Under the pieces are notes generated by a model, which saw only the letters and a list, made by a program, of their open reading frames with translations, was not told the DNA's origin and did not search any database. This document shows, piece after piece, positions 54,043 through 62,806 of a stretch of DNA of 64,000 nucleotides (positions are counted from its first letter, which is position 1; each line of letters opens with the position of its first letter). The DNA is from Streptomyces caniscabiei (GTDB lineage Bacteria > Actinomycetota > Actinomycetes > Streptomycetales > Streptomycetaceae): assembly GCF_014930365.1 (NCBI RefSeq), contig NZ_JABXWI010000003.1, forward strand, positions 744,001 to 808,000, read 5' to 3'. The position numbers and the translations under genes are program-made.

Positions 54043-55734
54043 GTGGATCCGGTGATCATCGTGGGTGCGGGGCCCGTGGGGCTCACGCTCGCCCTCGCGC
54101 TGGCGCGCCAGGACGTGCCGTCCGTGGTCCTCGACGAGGGACCGGGCAAGGACGAACAGCGGCTCGCGCGCACGGTCGTCCTGAACGAGGACACGACCGC
54201 ACTGCTGGAACGGTTGTCCGGCACCCCCCTCTCCCGGCTCGGCTTCCGCTGGGCCGGATGGCGGTCGATGCGGCGCAAGCAGGTGATGCGTCAGGTCCGT
54301 TTCGGCGAAGCCGACCTCGAGGACACGGGTCTCCCTCCCCGGGAGGGCGCGAAGGGCGCACGCGGTGACCACGACGCCGTCGTGGAGGGATCCGCCGACC
54401 TCCCTCCGCTGCACATCGCCCAGCACGTCCTGACCGCCGCCCTGCGCGACGCCATCGCCGGTGAGCGGCTCGTCAAGATCGCCGTGGAGAGCCGGCTCGA
54501 CGCGCTCGAACAGGAGAAGTCCGGCGTCACGGCCCACACACGTGGCCCCAAGAGCACCTGGTGGCGCGGCAGTTACCTGGTGGGGTGCGACGGCCCCCGC
54601 TCGACGGTCCGCAAGCTCCAGGACATCCGGTTCCCCGGCCGTACGGCGGTGGAACGGCACGCGGTGGCGGCTCTGCGCGCCGAACTCCCCTGGCCGGGCG
54701 AAGCGTTGCTGCACCGCATGCCACCCTGGCGGACGGCGGGCCCGTCCGGCGGCGAGATCACCGCGCGGCCCCTCGACGACGGCCTGTGGCGCCTCGACTG
54801 GCTCCTGCCACCGGGCAAGGACCTCGTGACGCCCGACCTCCTCGTGGCTCACGTCCGCGAGACCCTCGCCGGCTGGACGGGCGGCTCCACACCGCCGTAC
54901 GACCTGCTGGACACCGGCGTCCACACCGTGCACCACCGCCTCGCCCGGCGGTGGCGGGTCGGCCGGGTCTTCCTCGCCGGGGACGCCGCCCACCTGCTCG
55001 GGGCGCTCGGCACCCAGGGCCTGGACGAGGGACTGCGCGACGCGGACAACCTCGCCTGGAAACTGGCCCTGGCCTGGCACCACGACCCGCACGAGACCCT
55101 GCTCGACAGCTACCAGACGGAGCGGCGCGCGGTCGTCGCCGCCCGGCTGCGCGCCGCCGACCAGGTGCTGCCCCTGCTGCGCGGCGGCAAGGGGCTGCGG
55201 TCGTACGTCCCCGGCTCGGCCCGGGGCCATGACGCGCTGCTGGCCGACGGCCACCTGGGGCGCGGAGCACTGGGCGCGCCGGGGGCGTACACCGACTCGC
55301 CGCTCATGCCCCCGCACGCCGCCGCGGAGACCCCCGTCGACACCCTTCCGGGCACCCAGGTCGTGGATGTGGAGGTGACGGCGGAGGACGGCTCGTTCGT
55401 ACCCCTGCGGGACCGGCTCGGGCGCGGGGCGCTGCTGGTCGTGCTGATCGCGCCGGGCACCGGGGTGTGGGAGCGCAAGCACTGGATGAGCGCCGGCATC
55501 ATGCCCCGTCTGGCCGCGGCCGTCTCCGCCCTGCCGCGGCCCGCCGAGTTGCTGGTGGCCGAGGCCTACCCGGGCGCGGCCGCCCACACCGTCCTCCTCG
55601 TCCGCCCCGACGGCTATCTCGTCACCGCGCTGAGCGGCGTACGCCCCGCCGACCTGTACGCGGCCGCGGAAGCCACGCTGGGCGGGGCGAGGCAGCAGCC
55701 CGCCACCAGCGACGCGGCCCCGAGCGCGCCTTGA
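54043..55734 (+). CDS. FAD-dependent aromatic-type monooxygenase
   Basis: 563 residues. FAD-binding GxGxxG in IIVGAGPVGLTLAL at the N-terminus, DG motif in VGCDGPRSTVR, GD motif in RVFLAGDAAHLLGALG, and a C-terminal thioredoxin-like part. This is the PheA/TetX/RdmE group of flavoprotein hydroxylases; the substrate is unknown. GTG at 54043 is preferred as it starts four residues before the FAD strand. It stands alone with no biosynthetic cluster around it. Confidence 0.9.
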   Translation: MDPVIIVGAGPVGLTLALALARQDVPSVVLDEGPGKDEQRLARTVVLNEDTTALLERLSGTPLSRLGFRWAGWRSMRRKQVMRQVRFGEADLEDTGLPPREGAKGARGDHDAVVEGSADLPPLHIAQHVLTAALRDAIAGERLVKIAVESRLDALEQEKSGVTAHTRGPKSTWWRGSYLVGCDGPRSTVRKLQDIRFPGRTAVERHAVAALRAELPWPGEALLHRMPPWRTAGPSGGEITARPLDDGLWRLDWLLPPGKDLVTPDLLVAHVRETLAGWTGGSTPPYDLLDTGVHTVHHRLARRWRVGRVFLAGDAAHLLGALGTQGLDEGLRDADNLAWKLALAWHHDPHETLLDSYQTERRAVVAARLRAADQVLPLLRGGKGLRSYVPGSARGHDALLADGHLGRGALGAPGAYTDSPLMPPHAAAETPVDTLPGTQVVDVEVTAEDGSFVPLRDRLGRGALLVVLIAPGTGVWERKHWMSAGIMPRLAAAVSALPRPAELLVAEAYPGAAAHTVLLVRPDGYLVTALSGVRPADLYAAAEATLGGARQQPATSDAAPSAP

Positions 55735-55770
55735 AAGGCTCTCGGTAGCGCCCCTGTTCGCCGACGGCCG

Positions 55771-55792
55771 TCACTGTGTGTCCACATAGTGA
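55771..55792. promoter_or_regulatory. 22-bp imperfect palindrome upstream of the cysteine dioxygenase promoter
   Basis: TCACTGTGTG...CACATAGTGA: nine of eleven base pairs match across the dyad. It ends 7 bp before the predicted -35 box, a position usual for an activator or repressor operator. Regulator unknown. Confidence 0.5.
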
Positions 55793-55799
55793 CGGTGAG

Positions 55800-55828
55800 T
55801 TGACCGTCCTGCCCGGTCATGGTCTACT
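55800..55828 (+). promoter_or_regulatory. Predicted vegetative promoter for leader peptide and cysteine dioxygenase
   Basis: TTGACC, 17-bp spacer, TCTACT: good -35 match and 4/6 at -10 for the main (HrdB-type) sigma factor. The leader ATG lies 46 bp downstream. Confidence 0.55.
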
Positions 55829-55874
55829 CCGGTCCGTGACCGACACCTCGACGCGCCTGTGGCGGAGGGTCCAT

Positions 55875-55922
55875 ATGGACCTCGTCCGCTACGCGGGCTG
55901 CGTGTGTCGTCCGTCCTGCTGA
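55875..55922 (+). CDS. Cys-rich leader peptide (15 residues)
   Basis: ATG-initiated, MDLVRYAGCVCRPSC, with three cysteines in the last seven residues. A GGAGGG site is six to eight bases upstream. It lies between the predicted promoter and the cysteine dioxygenase gene, 78 bp before its GTG. Cys-rich upstream peptides in actinobacteria (described in mycobacteria) sense cysteinyl-tRNA supply through ribosome stalling. Here the target would be cysteine breakdown rather than synthesis. Good ribosome site and composition; regulatory action is inference. Confidence 0.6.
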   Translation: MDLVRYAGCVCRPSC

Positions 55923-56000
55923 CTTCGCATCCCTCTTCTTTCGCGCGCGCCACCCCTGGTGCGGCCGCGCGCTCCCGCGAACGCATTCAGGACGGTACCC

Positions 56001-56540
56001 GTGTCTGTGTCCCCCGTTGTTCCCCCTACCTCCGCTCCGGCCGTCTCCGCCCCCACACAGGCGGAACTGCTCGACTTCGCCCGCCGGACCGCCGCCGACG
56101 CCGAGCTGATCGCATCCCTCCCGCTCGACCCCGAGGGCCGCACCTGGGTGCGCCTCGAAGGTCCCGGCGGCAGCGAGGCCTGGCTGATCGGCTGGCCGCC
56201 CGGCACCGGGACCGGCTGGCACGACCACGCCGACTCGGTGGGCGCCTTCGTCACCGCGGCCGGCGAACTCAAGGAGTACTCGCTCGCCGCCCGGCTGCCC
56301 ACCGACGGCTGGAAGACCCTCGAACTCACCGACGGCGTCGACCGCGAACGGCGGTTGCCCGCCGGCAAGGGCCGCTCCTTCGGACGCCACCATGTCCACG
56401 AGGTGCTCAACGAGTCCCCCGAGGAGCACGCGATCTCCGTCCACGCCTACTACCCGCCGCTCCCCCGCATCCGTCGCTTCAGCCGCACGGGACAGGTACT
56501 GCGCCTGGAGCACGTCGAACGCCCGTCCGACTGGCAGTAA
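56001..56540 (+). CDS. Cysteine dioxygenase (type I, cupin)
   Basis: 179 residues. Oxidises L-cysteine to cysteine sulfinate with O2 and Fe(II). Iron ligands: two His in WHDHADS and the third in GRHHVHEVLN. The position of the Cys of the mammalian Cys-Tyr crosslink is Gly (SVGAFVT), usual in bacterial enzymes; Tyr is present in HAYYPPLP. GTG at 56001 (VSVSPVVPP) follows CAGGACGG. Downstream of a Cys-rich leader peptide and a candidate operator. Convergent with recX. Confidence 0.9.
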   Translation: MSVSPVVPPTSAPAVSAPTQAELLDFARRTAADAELIASLPLDPEGRTWVRLEGPGGSEAWLIGWPPGTGTGWHDHADSVGAFVTAAGELKEYSLAARLPTDGWKTLELTDGVDRERRLPAGKGRSFGRHHVHEVLNESPEEHAISVHAYYPPLPRIRRFSRTGQVLRLEHVERPSDWQ

Positions 56541-56609
56541 GCCCCCTGGGGGGTGGCCGAGCAGCCTCGGCTACTCCCCCTCGCTCCGCCCCCTCCGCTC
56601 AGTACCCCG

Positions 56610-57491
56610 TCAGTACCCCTCGTCCTCCAACCCGTCCGTCTCCTCCCCTTCCTCCTCCAAGGCCTGCCGGACCACACGCAGGGCCAGGCCCTCGGGGTAA
56701 CCCTTGCGGGCGAGCATTCCGGCCAAGCGGCGAAGGCGCTTGTCGCGCTCGAGGCCACGGGTGGAGCGCAGCTTGCGGGCGACGAGTTCGCGCGCGGTGC
56801 TCTCCTCCTGCTCCGAATCGAGCTGGGAGACGGCCTCATCGATCAGCGCCGAGTCGACCCCCTTGGTGCGCAGCTCCCTGGCGAGGGCCCGTCGTGCCAG
56901 GCCCCGGCCGTGGTGCCGGGACTCCACCCAGGCGTCGGCGAACGCGCTGTCGTTGATCAGTCCGACCTCCTCGAACCTCGACAGCACCTCCTCCGCCACG
57001 TCCTCGGGGATCTCGCGTTTGTGCAGGGCGTCCGCGAGTTGCTTACGGGTGCGCGGGGTCCCGGTGAGCAGGCGCAGACAGATCGCGCGCGCCCGCTCAG
57101 CCGGGTCCCCTGAGGACTCGCCTTTCTCGGCCCTCGACGAGAAAGACGAACCCCCGTCCTGTGCTCCCCCGTCGTCCGGGCCGTCGCCCGTTTCCCCGAA
57201 GCCGCGCCGCCGACCGCTTCGACCGCCGCGCCTCCCCCGCGCTTCGCCGCCGGTGCCGGGCGAGGAGCCGCCACCACGCCGACGGCCGCCCACGGCCGGG
57301 CCCACGCCGGAGCGCGAGCCGTCCTCCCGCTGTGCGACGTCGCCGTCACCGCCGTCGTCGTACGGTCGGAACCCCTCGTCCCCCTGCCCGTCCGCGCCGA
57401 ATCCCCCGGTCTCCCAGCCGGTACCCCCGCGCCCCCGCTCCTCGGAAGCACTGGGATACCCGTACTCGCCCCAGTCCGTTCTGCGCGTCAC
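56610..57491 (-). CDS. recX: RecX, regulator of RecA
   Basis: 293 residues. The last ~160 form the RecX helical repeats: RARAICLRLLTGTPRTRKQL, then ALHKREIPEDVAEEVLSRFEEVGLINDSAFADAW, then LARKGYPEGLALRVVRQAL. Binds and limits RecA filaments. The first ~130 residues are Gly/Arg/Asp-rich low complexity, longer than in most bacteria but familiar in Streptomyces. GTG at 57491, 3 bp after the recA stop, so co-transcribed with recA. Confidence 0.95.
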   Translation of the reverse strand: MTRRTDWGEYGYPSASEERGRGGTGWETGGFGADGQGDEGFRPYDDGGDGDVAQREDGSRSGVGPAVGGRRRGGGSSPGTGGEARGRRGGRSGRRRGFGETGDGPDDGGAQDGGSSFSSRAEKGESSGDPAERARAICLRLLTGTPRTRKQLADALHKREIPEDVAEEVLSRFEEVGLINDSAFADAWVESRHHGRGLARRALARELRTKGVDSALIDEAVSQLDSEQEESTARELVARKLRSTRGLERDKRLRRLAGMLARKGYPEGLALRVVRQALEEEGEETDGLEDEGY

Positions 57492-57494
57492 GGA

Positions 57495-58625
57495 CTAGCT
57501 CTTCGCCGCCGCGGCCTTGGTCTTGGTGGCCTTGGCAGCCGGAGCGGGCACCGACTTCGCGGCGTCGTCCCCGGTGGCCGGGTCCGAGACCGCCGCGTCC
57601 GTACCCGGTTCGGCGGTGGGCTCCTCGGGCCGGACGCCGACGCCCAGCTTCTCCTTGATCTTCTTCTCGATCTCGTTGGCGAGGTCGGGGTTGTCCTTCA
57701 GGAAGTTACGGGCGTTCTCCTTGCCCTGACCGAGCTGGTCGCCCTCGTACGTGTACCAGGCGCCGGCCTTGCGGACGAAGCCGTGCTCCACGCCCATGTC
57801 GATCAGACCGCCCTCACGGCTGATGCCCTGGCCGTAGAGGATGTCGAACTCGGCCTGCTTGAAGGGCGGCGCGACCTTGTTCTTGACGACCTTGCAGCGG
57901 GTACGGTTTCCGACCGCCTCCGTGCCGTCCTTCAGGGTCTCGATGCGACGGATGTCGATACGCACCGAGGCGTAGAACTTCAGCGCCCGGCCACCGGTCG
58001 TGGTCTCCGGGGAGCCGAACATCACGCCGATCTTCTCGCGGAGCTGGTTGATGAAGATGGCGGTGGTCTTGGACTGGTTGAGCGCGCTGGTGATCTTCCG
58101 CAGGGCCTGGCTCATCAGACGGGCCTGCAGACCCACGTGGCTGTCGCCCATCTCGCCCTCGATCTCCGCACGCGGGACGAGCGCGGCGACGGAGTCGATG
58201 ACGATGAGGTCGAGGGCGCCGGAGCGGACCAGCATGTCCACGATCTCCAGGGCCTGCTCGCCGTTGTCCGGCTGCGACAGGATCAGGTTGTCGATGTCGA
58301 CACCGAGCTTCTTCGCGTACTCGGGGTCGAGGGCGTGCTCGGCGTCCACGAAGGCCACCTGGCCGCCGGCCTTCTGCGCGTTCGCCACCGCGTGCAGGGT
58401 CAGGGTCGTCTTTCCGGAGGACTCCGGGCCGTACACCTCCACCACGCGGCCGCGCGGCAGGCCACCGACGCCGAGGGCGACGTCCAGTGCGGTCGACCCG
58501 GTGGGGATGACCTCGATGGGCTCGTTCGGCCGCTCGCCGAGGCGCATCACCGCACCCTTGCCGAACTGCCGTTCAATTTGTGCGAGCGCGGCGTCGAGCG
58601 CCTTCTCGCGGTCGGTTCCTGCCAT
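57495..58625 (-). CDS. recA: RecA recombinase
   Basis: 376 residues. Walker A GPESSGKT, Walker [16 protein letters not shown]-binding loops ([13 protein letters not shown]), and an Ala/Lys-rich tail typical of Streptomyces RecA. ATG at 58625 ([10 protein letters not shown]); the longer frame upstream is noise. Preceded by a RecA-NDp-type promoter and a candidate LexA box. Confidence 0.98.
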   Translation of the reverse strand: MAGTDREKALDAALAQIERQFGKGAVMRLGERPNEPIEVIPTGSTALDVALGVGGLPRGRVVEVYGPESSGKTTLTLHAVANAQKAGGQVAFVDAEHALDPEYAKKLGVDIDNLILSQPDNGEQALEIVDMLVRSGALDLIVIDSVAALVPRAEIEGEMGDSHVGLQARLMSQALRKITSALNQSKTTAIFINQLREKIGVMFGSPETTTGGRALKFYASVRIDIRRIETLKDGTEAVGNRTRCKVVKNKVAPPFKQAEFDILYGQGISREGGLIDMGVEHGFVRKAGAWYTYEGDQLGQGKENARNFLKDNPDLANEIEKKIKEKLGVGVRPEEPTAEPGTDAAVSDPATGDDAAKSVPAPAAKATKTKAAAAKS

Positions 58626-58668
58626 GGGTTCCACCCGGTTTGCTTGAGTCGATCGCTTCACGTGAAAG

Positions 58669-58691
58669 ACGCTAACGCCTGCCACTGACAA
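58669..58691 (-). promoter_or_regulatory. RecA-NDp-type (LexA-independent) recA promoter
   Basis: On the minus strand: TTGTCAGTGGC, six bases, TAGCGT. This is the arrangement described for the RecA/LexA-independent DNA-damage promoter of actinobacteria. It lies 44 bp upstream of the recA ATG. Confidence 0.8.
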
Positions 58692-58786
58692 TGGGCCCCG
58701 ACGCCCGCCCGGCCTGTGGATAACTCGGGCACTTCTCCACGAAAACCCTGCCGAACTCCCGTCGACAGCCGCGCCGGAGCCTCCAT

Positions 58787-58802
58787 AAGAATGGATGTTC
58801 GA
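58787..58802 (-). promoter_or_regulatory. Candidate LexA (SOS) box upstream of recA
   Basis: On the minus strand TCGAAC-ATCC-ATTCTT. The left half matches the actinobacterial SOS half-site TCGAAC exactly; the right half is imperfect. It lies 162 bp upstream of the recA start. Confidence 0.55.
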
Positions 58803-58923
58803 TTTTAGTGTCAAGCGACACCCCGAGCCATCCGGAGGACTTCCCCATGACGTTCGCGACGTGCCACCGCGCGCGGGCGCGACGGCCCGGCGACACCTGG
58901 TGACGAGCGGGAACAGCGCGAGA

Positions 58924-58966
58924 GGGCCGGAAGGCCGCGCCCCTACGGAGTGCGGCCTTCCGGCCC
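58924..58966 (-). terminator. Hairpin at the end of the AI-2E-type permease gene
   Basis: GGGCCGGAAGGCCGC pairs with GCGGCCTTCCGGCCC over a 13-base loop that includes the permease stop codon region (58943-58945). It may terminate in both directions. Confidence 0.8.
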
Positions 58967-60241
58967 GGCGCCGCCCCCGGCGCCGTCCGCCCGTCGGCCC
59001 GTCGACCGCCGGCGGTCCGCGTTCTCCATCAGCCGCCTGCGCAGACGGTCGAGGAGGTTGCGGGAGCCACGTCTGCGGTGGCCGTGCACCCGGGGGTCGT
59101 CCGTGACGTCGTACCGCTTCACGTACGCCCCGAGGAAGGCCTGCAGGGTGGCGATGGCGGGAATGGCGATGAGCGCGCCGACCGCACCGAGGAGGGCGGT
59201 GCCCGCGATGACCGACCCGAAGGCGACGGCCGGGTGGATGTCCACGGTCTTGGCGGTCAGCTTGGGCTGCAGCACGTAGTTCTCGAACTGCTGGTAGATG
59301 ACCACGAAGACGAGGACCCACAGCGCGTACCACGGGTTGACCGTGAAGGCGATCAGCATCGGCAGGGCACCCGCGAGATAGGTGCCGATGGTGGGGATGA
59401 ACTGCGAGACCAGGCCGACCCAGACCGCGAGCGCGGGCGCGTAGGGCACGTCGAGGTACTCCAGCAGGACGTAGTGCGCCGCGCCGGAGATCAGCGCCAT
59501 CAGCCCGCGCGAGTAGAGATAACCGCCGGTCTTGTCCACGGCGATCTCCCACGCGCGGAGCACCTCGGCCTGCTTCGCGGGCGGCAGCACGGAGCACAGC
59601 GCCCTCCGCAGCCGCGGCCCGTCGGCGGCGAAGTAGAACGAGAACAGCGCGATCGTCAGCAGCTGGAAGAGGCCGCCCAGGACCTGCGCGGAGACGTCGA
59701 GGACGCCCGTGGCGCTGTTCTGCACGTACTTCTGCAGCCAGTCGGAGCGGAGCAGCCCCTCCTGGATGTCGACGCGCTTGAGCTCCGTGTGGAAGGTGGT
59801 GTTGATCCAGCTGATGACGGAGTCGAGGTACGCCGGGAAGTCCTCGACCATCTTGATGATCTGTCCGGCGAGCATCGAGCCGAGCAGGGTGACGAACCCC
59901 GCGACCCCGATCAGTGTGATCAGGAAGACCAGGAAGGTGGCGAAACCCCTGCGCAGCCCCTTCGAGGCCATCCAGCTCACCGCGGGCTCGATCGCGAGCG
60001 CCAGGAAGAACGCGATGAGGATGTTGACCAGCAGCCCGATCAGCTGGTGGAACGCCCAGCTGCCCAGCTGGAAGACGGCGACGAGGGAGAGCGCGAGCAC
60101 CATCGCCCGCGGCAGCCAGCGCGGCATACGGCCGCTCGGCGCGGCACCGGGTCCCGGGCCGGCCGGAGGGCCGGTGGGGGGTGTCGTGCCGGACGGAGGT
60201 ACCTGCTGCTGCGACCTCGCGGTCTCGTCTGTGGGGGCCAC
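58943..60241 (-). CDS. AI-2E family (UPF0118) membrane transporter
   Basis: 432 residues, seven to eight TM helices with the family's extended loop. Diagnostic text: [59 protein letters not shown]. Substrates of actinobacterial members are not established. GTG at 60241 ([13 protein letters not shown]) trims an upstream noise extension. The C-terminus is Arg-rich and cytoplasmic. It sits between recA and the DUF3046 gene on the same strand. Confidence 0.9.
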   Translation of the reverse strand: MAPTDETARSQQQVPPSGTTPPTGPPAGPGPGAAPSGRMPRWLPRAMVLALSLVAVFQLGSWAFHQLIGLLVNILIAFFLALAIEPAVSWMASKGLRRGFATFLVFLITLIGVAGFVTLLGSMLAGQIIKMVEDFPAYLDSVISWINTTFHTELKRVDIQEGLLRSDWLQKYVQNSATGVLDVSAQVLGGLFQLLTIALFSFYFAADGPRLRRALCSVLPPAKQAEVLRAWEIAVDKTGGYLYSRGLMALISGAAHYVLLEYLDVPYAPALAVWVGLVSQFIPTIGTYLAGALPMLIAFTVNPWYALWVLVFVVIYQQFENYVLQPKLTAKTVDIHPAVAFGSVIAGTALLGAVGALIAIPAIATLQAFLGAYVKRYDVTDDPRVHGHRRRGSRNLLDRLRRRLMENADRRRSTGRRADGAGGGAGPEGRTP

Positions 60242-60335
60242 GCACCAAGTCTCGCCCACACCACCGACAATCGGTCGCCGCCCCCGGATCCTCCGGGGCA
60301 ACGAGTGACGTCCGTGGGGTGAAGTCCTGGGCTTT

Positions 60336-60530
60336 TCAGCGGTTTTCGGCCGGAACGCCCATGGTCGCGCACACCACGCGCCACACGTCCTTGGCCTCCC
60401 AGCCCGCGTCCAGCGCCTCGTGGACCGTGCGTCCGCCGAGGTCTGACATCACATGATCGCGCGCGAAGGTTTCGGCGTACCCCGCACCGAAGTGCTCCGC
60501 CATCCGCTGCCAGAAGACCGTCAACCGCAT
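60336..60530 (-). CDS. DUF3046 protein
   Basis: 64 residues, complete. MRLTVFWQRMAEHFG and VMSDLGGRTVHEALDAGWEAKDVWRVVC match this small actinobacterial family found near recA. Function unknown. ATG at 60530 is supported by the family start. Confidence 0.9.
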   Translation of the reverse strand: MRLTVFWQRMAEHFGAGYAETFARDHVMSDLGGRTVHEALDAGWEAKDVWRVVCATMGVPAENR

Positions 60531-60609
60531 GAGTCCAGTATCCCGCCCCAGGGGGTGGGCCTTCGCGGGACGGCCTTCCGATACCGCTTTCCGCCCTACG
60601 GTCGGATCC

Positions 60610-61554
60610 ATGGCCGAAACCGGAGCATCCCCACTCCCCTCGTCGTCCCCGGCGCGCACCCCGCTGGCCCGAGCCGAGCAGTTCGTCTGGCTGACCGCGC
60701 GCGTGCTGGAGCAGCGCCGCTTCGCCTACCACTTCCTGGAGGGGAGCGCCGACGCGGTCGAGACCGCGCTGGCCGCCTATCGCAATGCCGACGAGGGGTA
60801 CGGGCACGCGCTCGAACCCGATCTGCGCGGACCCGTGAGCCAGCCGCTGCACACCGGGCACGCGCTGCGTGTCCTGGACTCGATCGGGCGCTGCGGCGGA
60901 CAGCGGGTGGAGCGCGTGTGCCGCTATCTGACCTCGGTGTCGACCCCGGACGGCGCGCTCCCCGCGGTGCACCCCAGCCAGCGCGGCTATCCGGCGGCCC
61001 CGTTCGTGCCGATCGTCGACGACCCGCCCAGTGATCTGCTGGCCACCGGGCCCGTGGTGGGCCTGCTGCACCGCAACCAGGTGTGGCACGCGTGGTTGTT
61101 CCGGGCCACCGACTTCTGCTGGCAGGCGGTCGAGTCCCTGGAGAAGTCGCACCCCTACGAGATCCATGCCGCCGTGGCGTTCCTGGAGTCCGTGCCGGAC
61201 CGCTCGCGCGCCCGCGCGGCAGCCGACCGGCTCGGCCGCTTGGTGCGCGAGCACCGGCTCGCCGCGCTGGATCCGGAGCGGCCGCACGACTTCCCGGTGC
61301 CGGCCGGTTACGCACCGGGCGAGCACCACTACCCGCACGACTTCGCGCGCACCCCGGAGTCCCTCGCGCGCGCGTGGTTCACCGACGAGGAGATGTCCCG
61401 GTCCCTCGACTTCCTGGCGGGCGAGCAGGAGGAGGACGGCGGCTGGCCGATCCGCTGGCGTCAGTGGGCCCCGAGCACGGCCATGGAGAGCCGCCCGATC
61501 GTGACGATCGAGGCCCTGCGCACGCTGCGCGCGTACGGGCGTCCGCTCGGCTGA
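60610..61554 (+). CDS. Alpha/alpha-toroid (prenyltransferase-like) protein of unknown function
   Basis: 314 residues. Helical throughout, with NADEGYGHALEPDLRGP near the start and QEEDGGWPIRW near the end; the second has the QxxDGGW element of squalene/prenyltransferase repeats. No DDxxD or DxDD catalytic motif is visible, so it may not be a cyclase. ATG at 60610 (MAETGASPLPS). Divergent from the DUF3046 gene, 79 bp away. Confidence 0.7.
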   Translation: MAETGASPLPSSSPARTPLARAEQFVWLTARVLEQRRFAYHFLEGSADAVETALAAYRNADEGYGHALEPDLRGPVSQPLHTGHALRVLDSIGRCGGQRVERVCRYLTSVSTPDGALPAVHPSQRGYPAAPFVPIVDDPPSDLLATGPVVGLLHRNQVWHAWLFRATDFCWQAVESLEKSHPYEIHAAVAFLESVPDRSRARAAADRLGRLVREHRLAALDPERPHDFPVPAGYAPGEHHYPHDFARTPESLARAWFTDEEMSRSLDFLAGEQEEDGGWPIRWRQWAPSTAMESRPIVTIEALRTLRAYGRPLG

Positions 61555-61626
61555 GGCGCGTACGGCTGGGGGCGGTCGGAACGGCGACCGGCACGCACGC
61601 GTGCCGTACGACAGCCCCCGGGCCCG

Positions 61627-61935
61627 TCAGCCCGTGATCGCCCGCGCCCCCGCCGTGACGAGCACCGCCGCGGCCACGACGACCAGGAAGGGCGCCCTCA
61701 GGAGGAGTGCCACGGCGGCCGCGGCGAGCCCCGCGGCTCTCGCGTCCACCACCAGGTCGTGGCCGTCGGCGAAGGTCTGCTGGGCCGTGAGCGCGGCGAG
61801 AAGGGCCACGGGCAGCAGCGCGGCGAGGCGCTGCACGAGTGGGCGTTCCAGGACGCCCTCCGGCACCAGCAGGCCGATCAGCTTGACCGCGTAGCAGCCG
61901 ACGGCGGTGGCGACGACCGCGATCCAGATGTTCAC
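61627..61935 (-). CDS. azlD: AzlD-type branched-chain amino acid export subunit
   Basis: 102 residues, about four TM helices (IWIAVVATAVGCYAVKLIGL; LLPVALLAALTAQQTFADG; FLVVVAAAVLVTAGARAI). Small partner of AzlC. Its ATG overlaps the azlC stop by 4 bp (ATGA), so translation is coupled. LIGLLVPEGVLERPLVQRLAALLP is the family signature. Confidence 0.88.
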   Translation of the reverse strand: MNIWIAVVATAVGCYAVKLIGLLVPEGVLERPLVQRLAALLPVALLAALTAQQTFADGHDLVVDARAAGLAAAAVALLLRAPFLVVVAAAVLVTAGARAITG

Positions 61936-62777
61936 CGGGCGTCCCCCTGCCTGTCGTCGCGCCGGCCGTCCTCGGCCCGTGCGCGCTGCTCATCGCCGCC
62001 CTCGCCCCGTGCCTCGCCCCTGGGGACGTCGGACTTGGGGACATCGGACTTGGGGACATCGGTCCTGCGGCGGCGCCCCTCCGCCCAGAGGACGATCGGG
62101 GCGGCCGTGGCGGCGACCAGGACCGGGACTCCGGCGGGCAGTACCGGCAGCAGCCCCAGCCCGAGGACGACGGCGATACCCGCGACGGCGCGCTCCCCGG
62201 TGGCCTTCAGCATCGGCGCGAGGAGGGCCAGGAAGACGGCCGGGCCGGCCGCGTCGAGCCCCCAGGCATCCGTGTCGCCGAGGGCCTCGGCGCCGAGCGC
62301 GCCGAGCAGCGTGGTGAGGTTCCACAGCACATAGAGGCTGAGCCCGGTGACGGTGAAGCCGATGCGGGCGGCGCGGCGCGTGGGCTGGGCGAGGGCCACG
62401 GCCGTGGTCTCGTCGATGACCCACTGGGCGGCGAACGGCCGCACCGCGCGCGGGAGGGCGAGCACCTGGGACAGACGCAGCCCGTAGAACGCGTTGCGCA
62501 CGCCCAGGAAGAACGCCCCGGCGGCTGCCGTGAAGGGGTTGCCGCCGGCCGCGAGCGCGCCCACCAGCGCGAACTGGGAGGCCCCGGTGAACACCAGGAG
62601 GCTCAGCGCGCAGGTCTGCAGCAGGCTGAGTCCGCTGCCCGCCGAGGTCACCCCGAAGGCGAACCCGGACAGCCCGACGGCCACTCCCACTCCCAGGGCG
62701 TCCCGGACGACCGCCCTGTCGGTTTTCGTGCCGCCACCGTCGTCCTGTGTCTCCGCGAGACCTGTCTGTTCCGTCAC
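61932..62777 (-). CDS. azlC: AzlC-type branched-chain amino acid exporter
   Basis: 281 residues, about seven TM helices. Signature: LSLLVFTGASQFALVGALAAGG and FFLGVRNAFYGLRLS. Exports branched-chain amino acids or analogues with AzlD. GTG at 62777 (VTEQTGLAETQ); a second GTG lies just before. The C-terminus carries a Lys/Asp/Pro repeat from a 15-bp tandem repeat. Downstream of an AraC regulator on the same strand (29-bp gap), which likely controls it. Confidence 0.9.
   Translation of the reverse strand: MTEQTGLAETQDDGGGTKTDRAVVRDALGVGVAVGLSGFAFGVTSAGSGLSLLQTCALSLLVFTGASQFALVGALAAGGNPFTAAAGAFFLGVRNAFYGLRLSQVLALPRAVRPFAAQWVIDETTAVALAQPTRRAARIGFTVTGLSLYVLWNLTTLLGALGAEALGDTDAWGLDAAGPAVFLALLAPMLKATGERAVAGIAVVLGLGLLPVLPAGVPVLVAATAAPIVLWAEGRRRRTDVPKSDVPKSDVPRGEARGEGGDEQRARAEDGRRDDRQGDAR
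62021..62065 (-). repeat. 15-bp in-frame tandem repeat at the 3' end of azlC
   Basis: Three copies of TGGGGACATCGGACT (plus-strand sense) encode a 5-residue repeat D-V-P-K-S in the cytoplasmic tail. Confidence 0.85.
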
Positions 62778-62806
62778 CACGCACCGGACGGTACGAGCCG
62801 CCGGCG

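Noticed and set aside
58672..58896. 74-codon minus-strand ORF upstream of recA
   Set aside because: It covers the recA promoter and LexA box and has no ribosome site or family.
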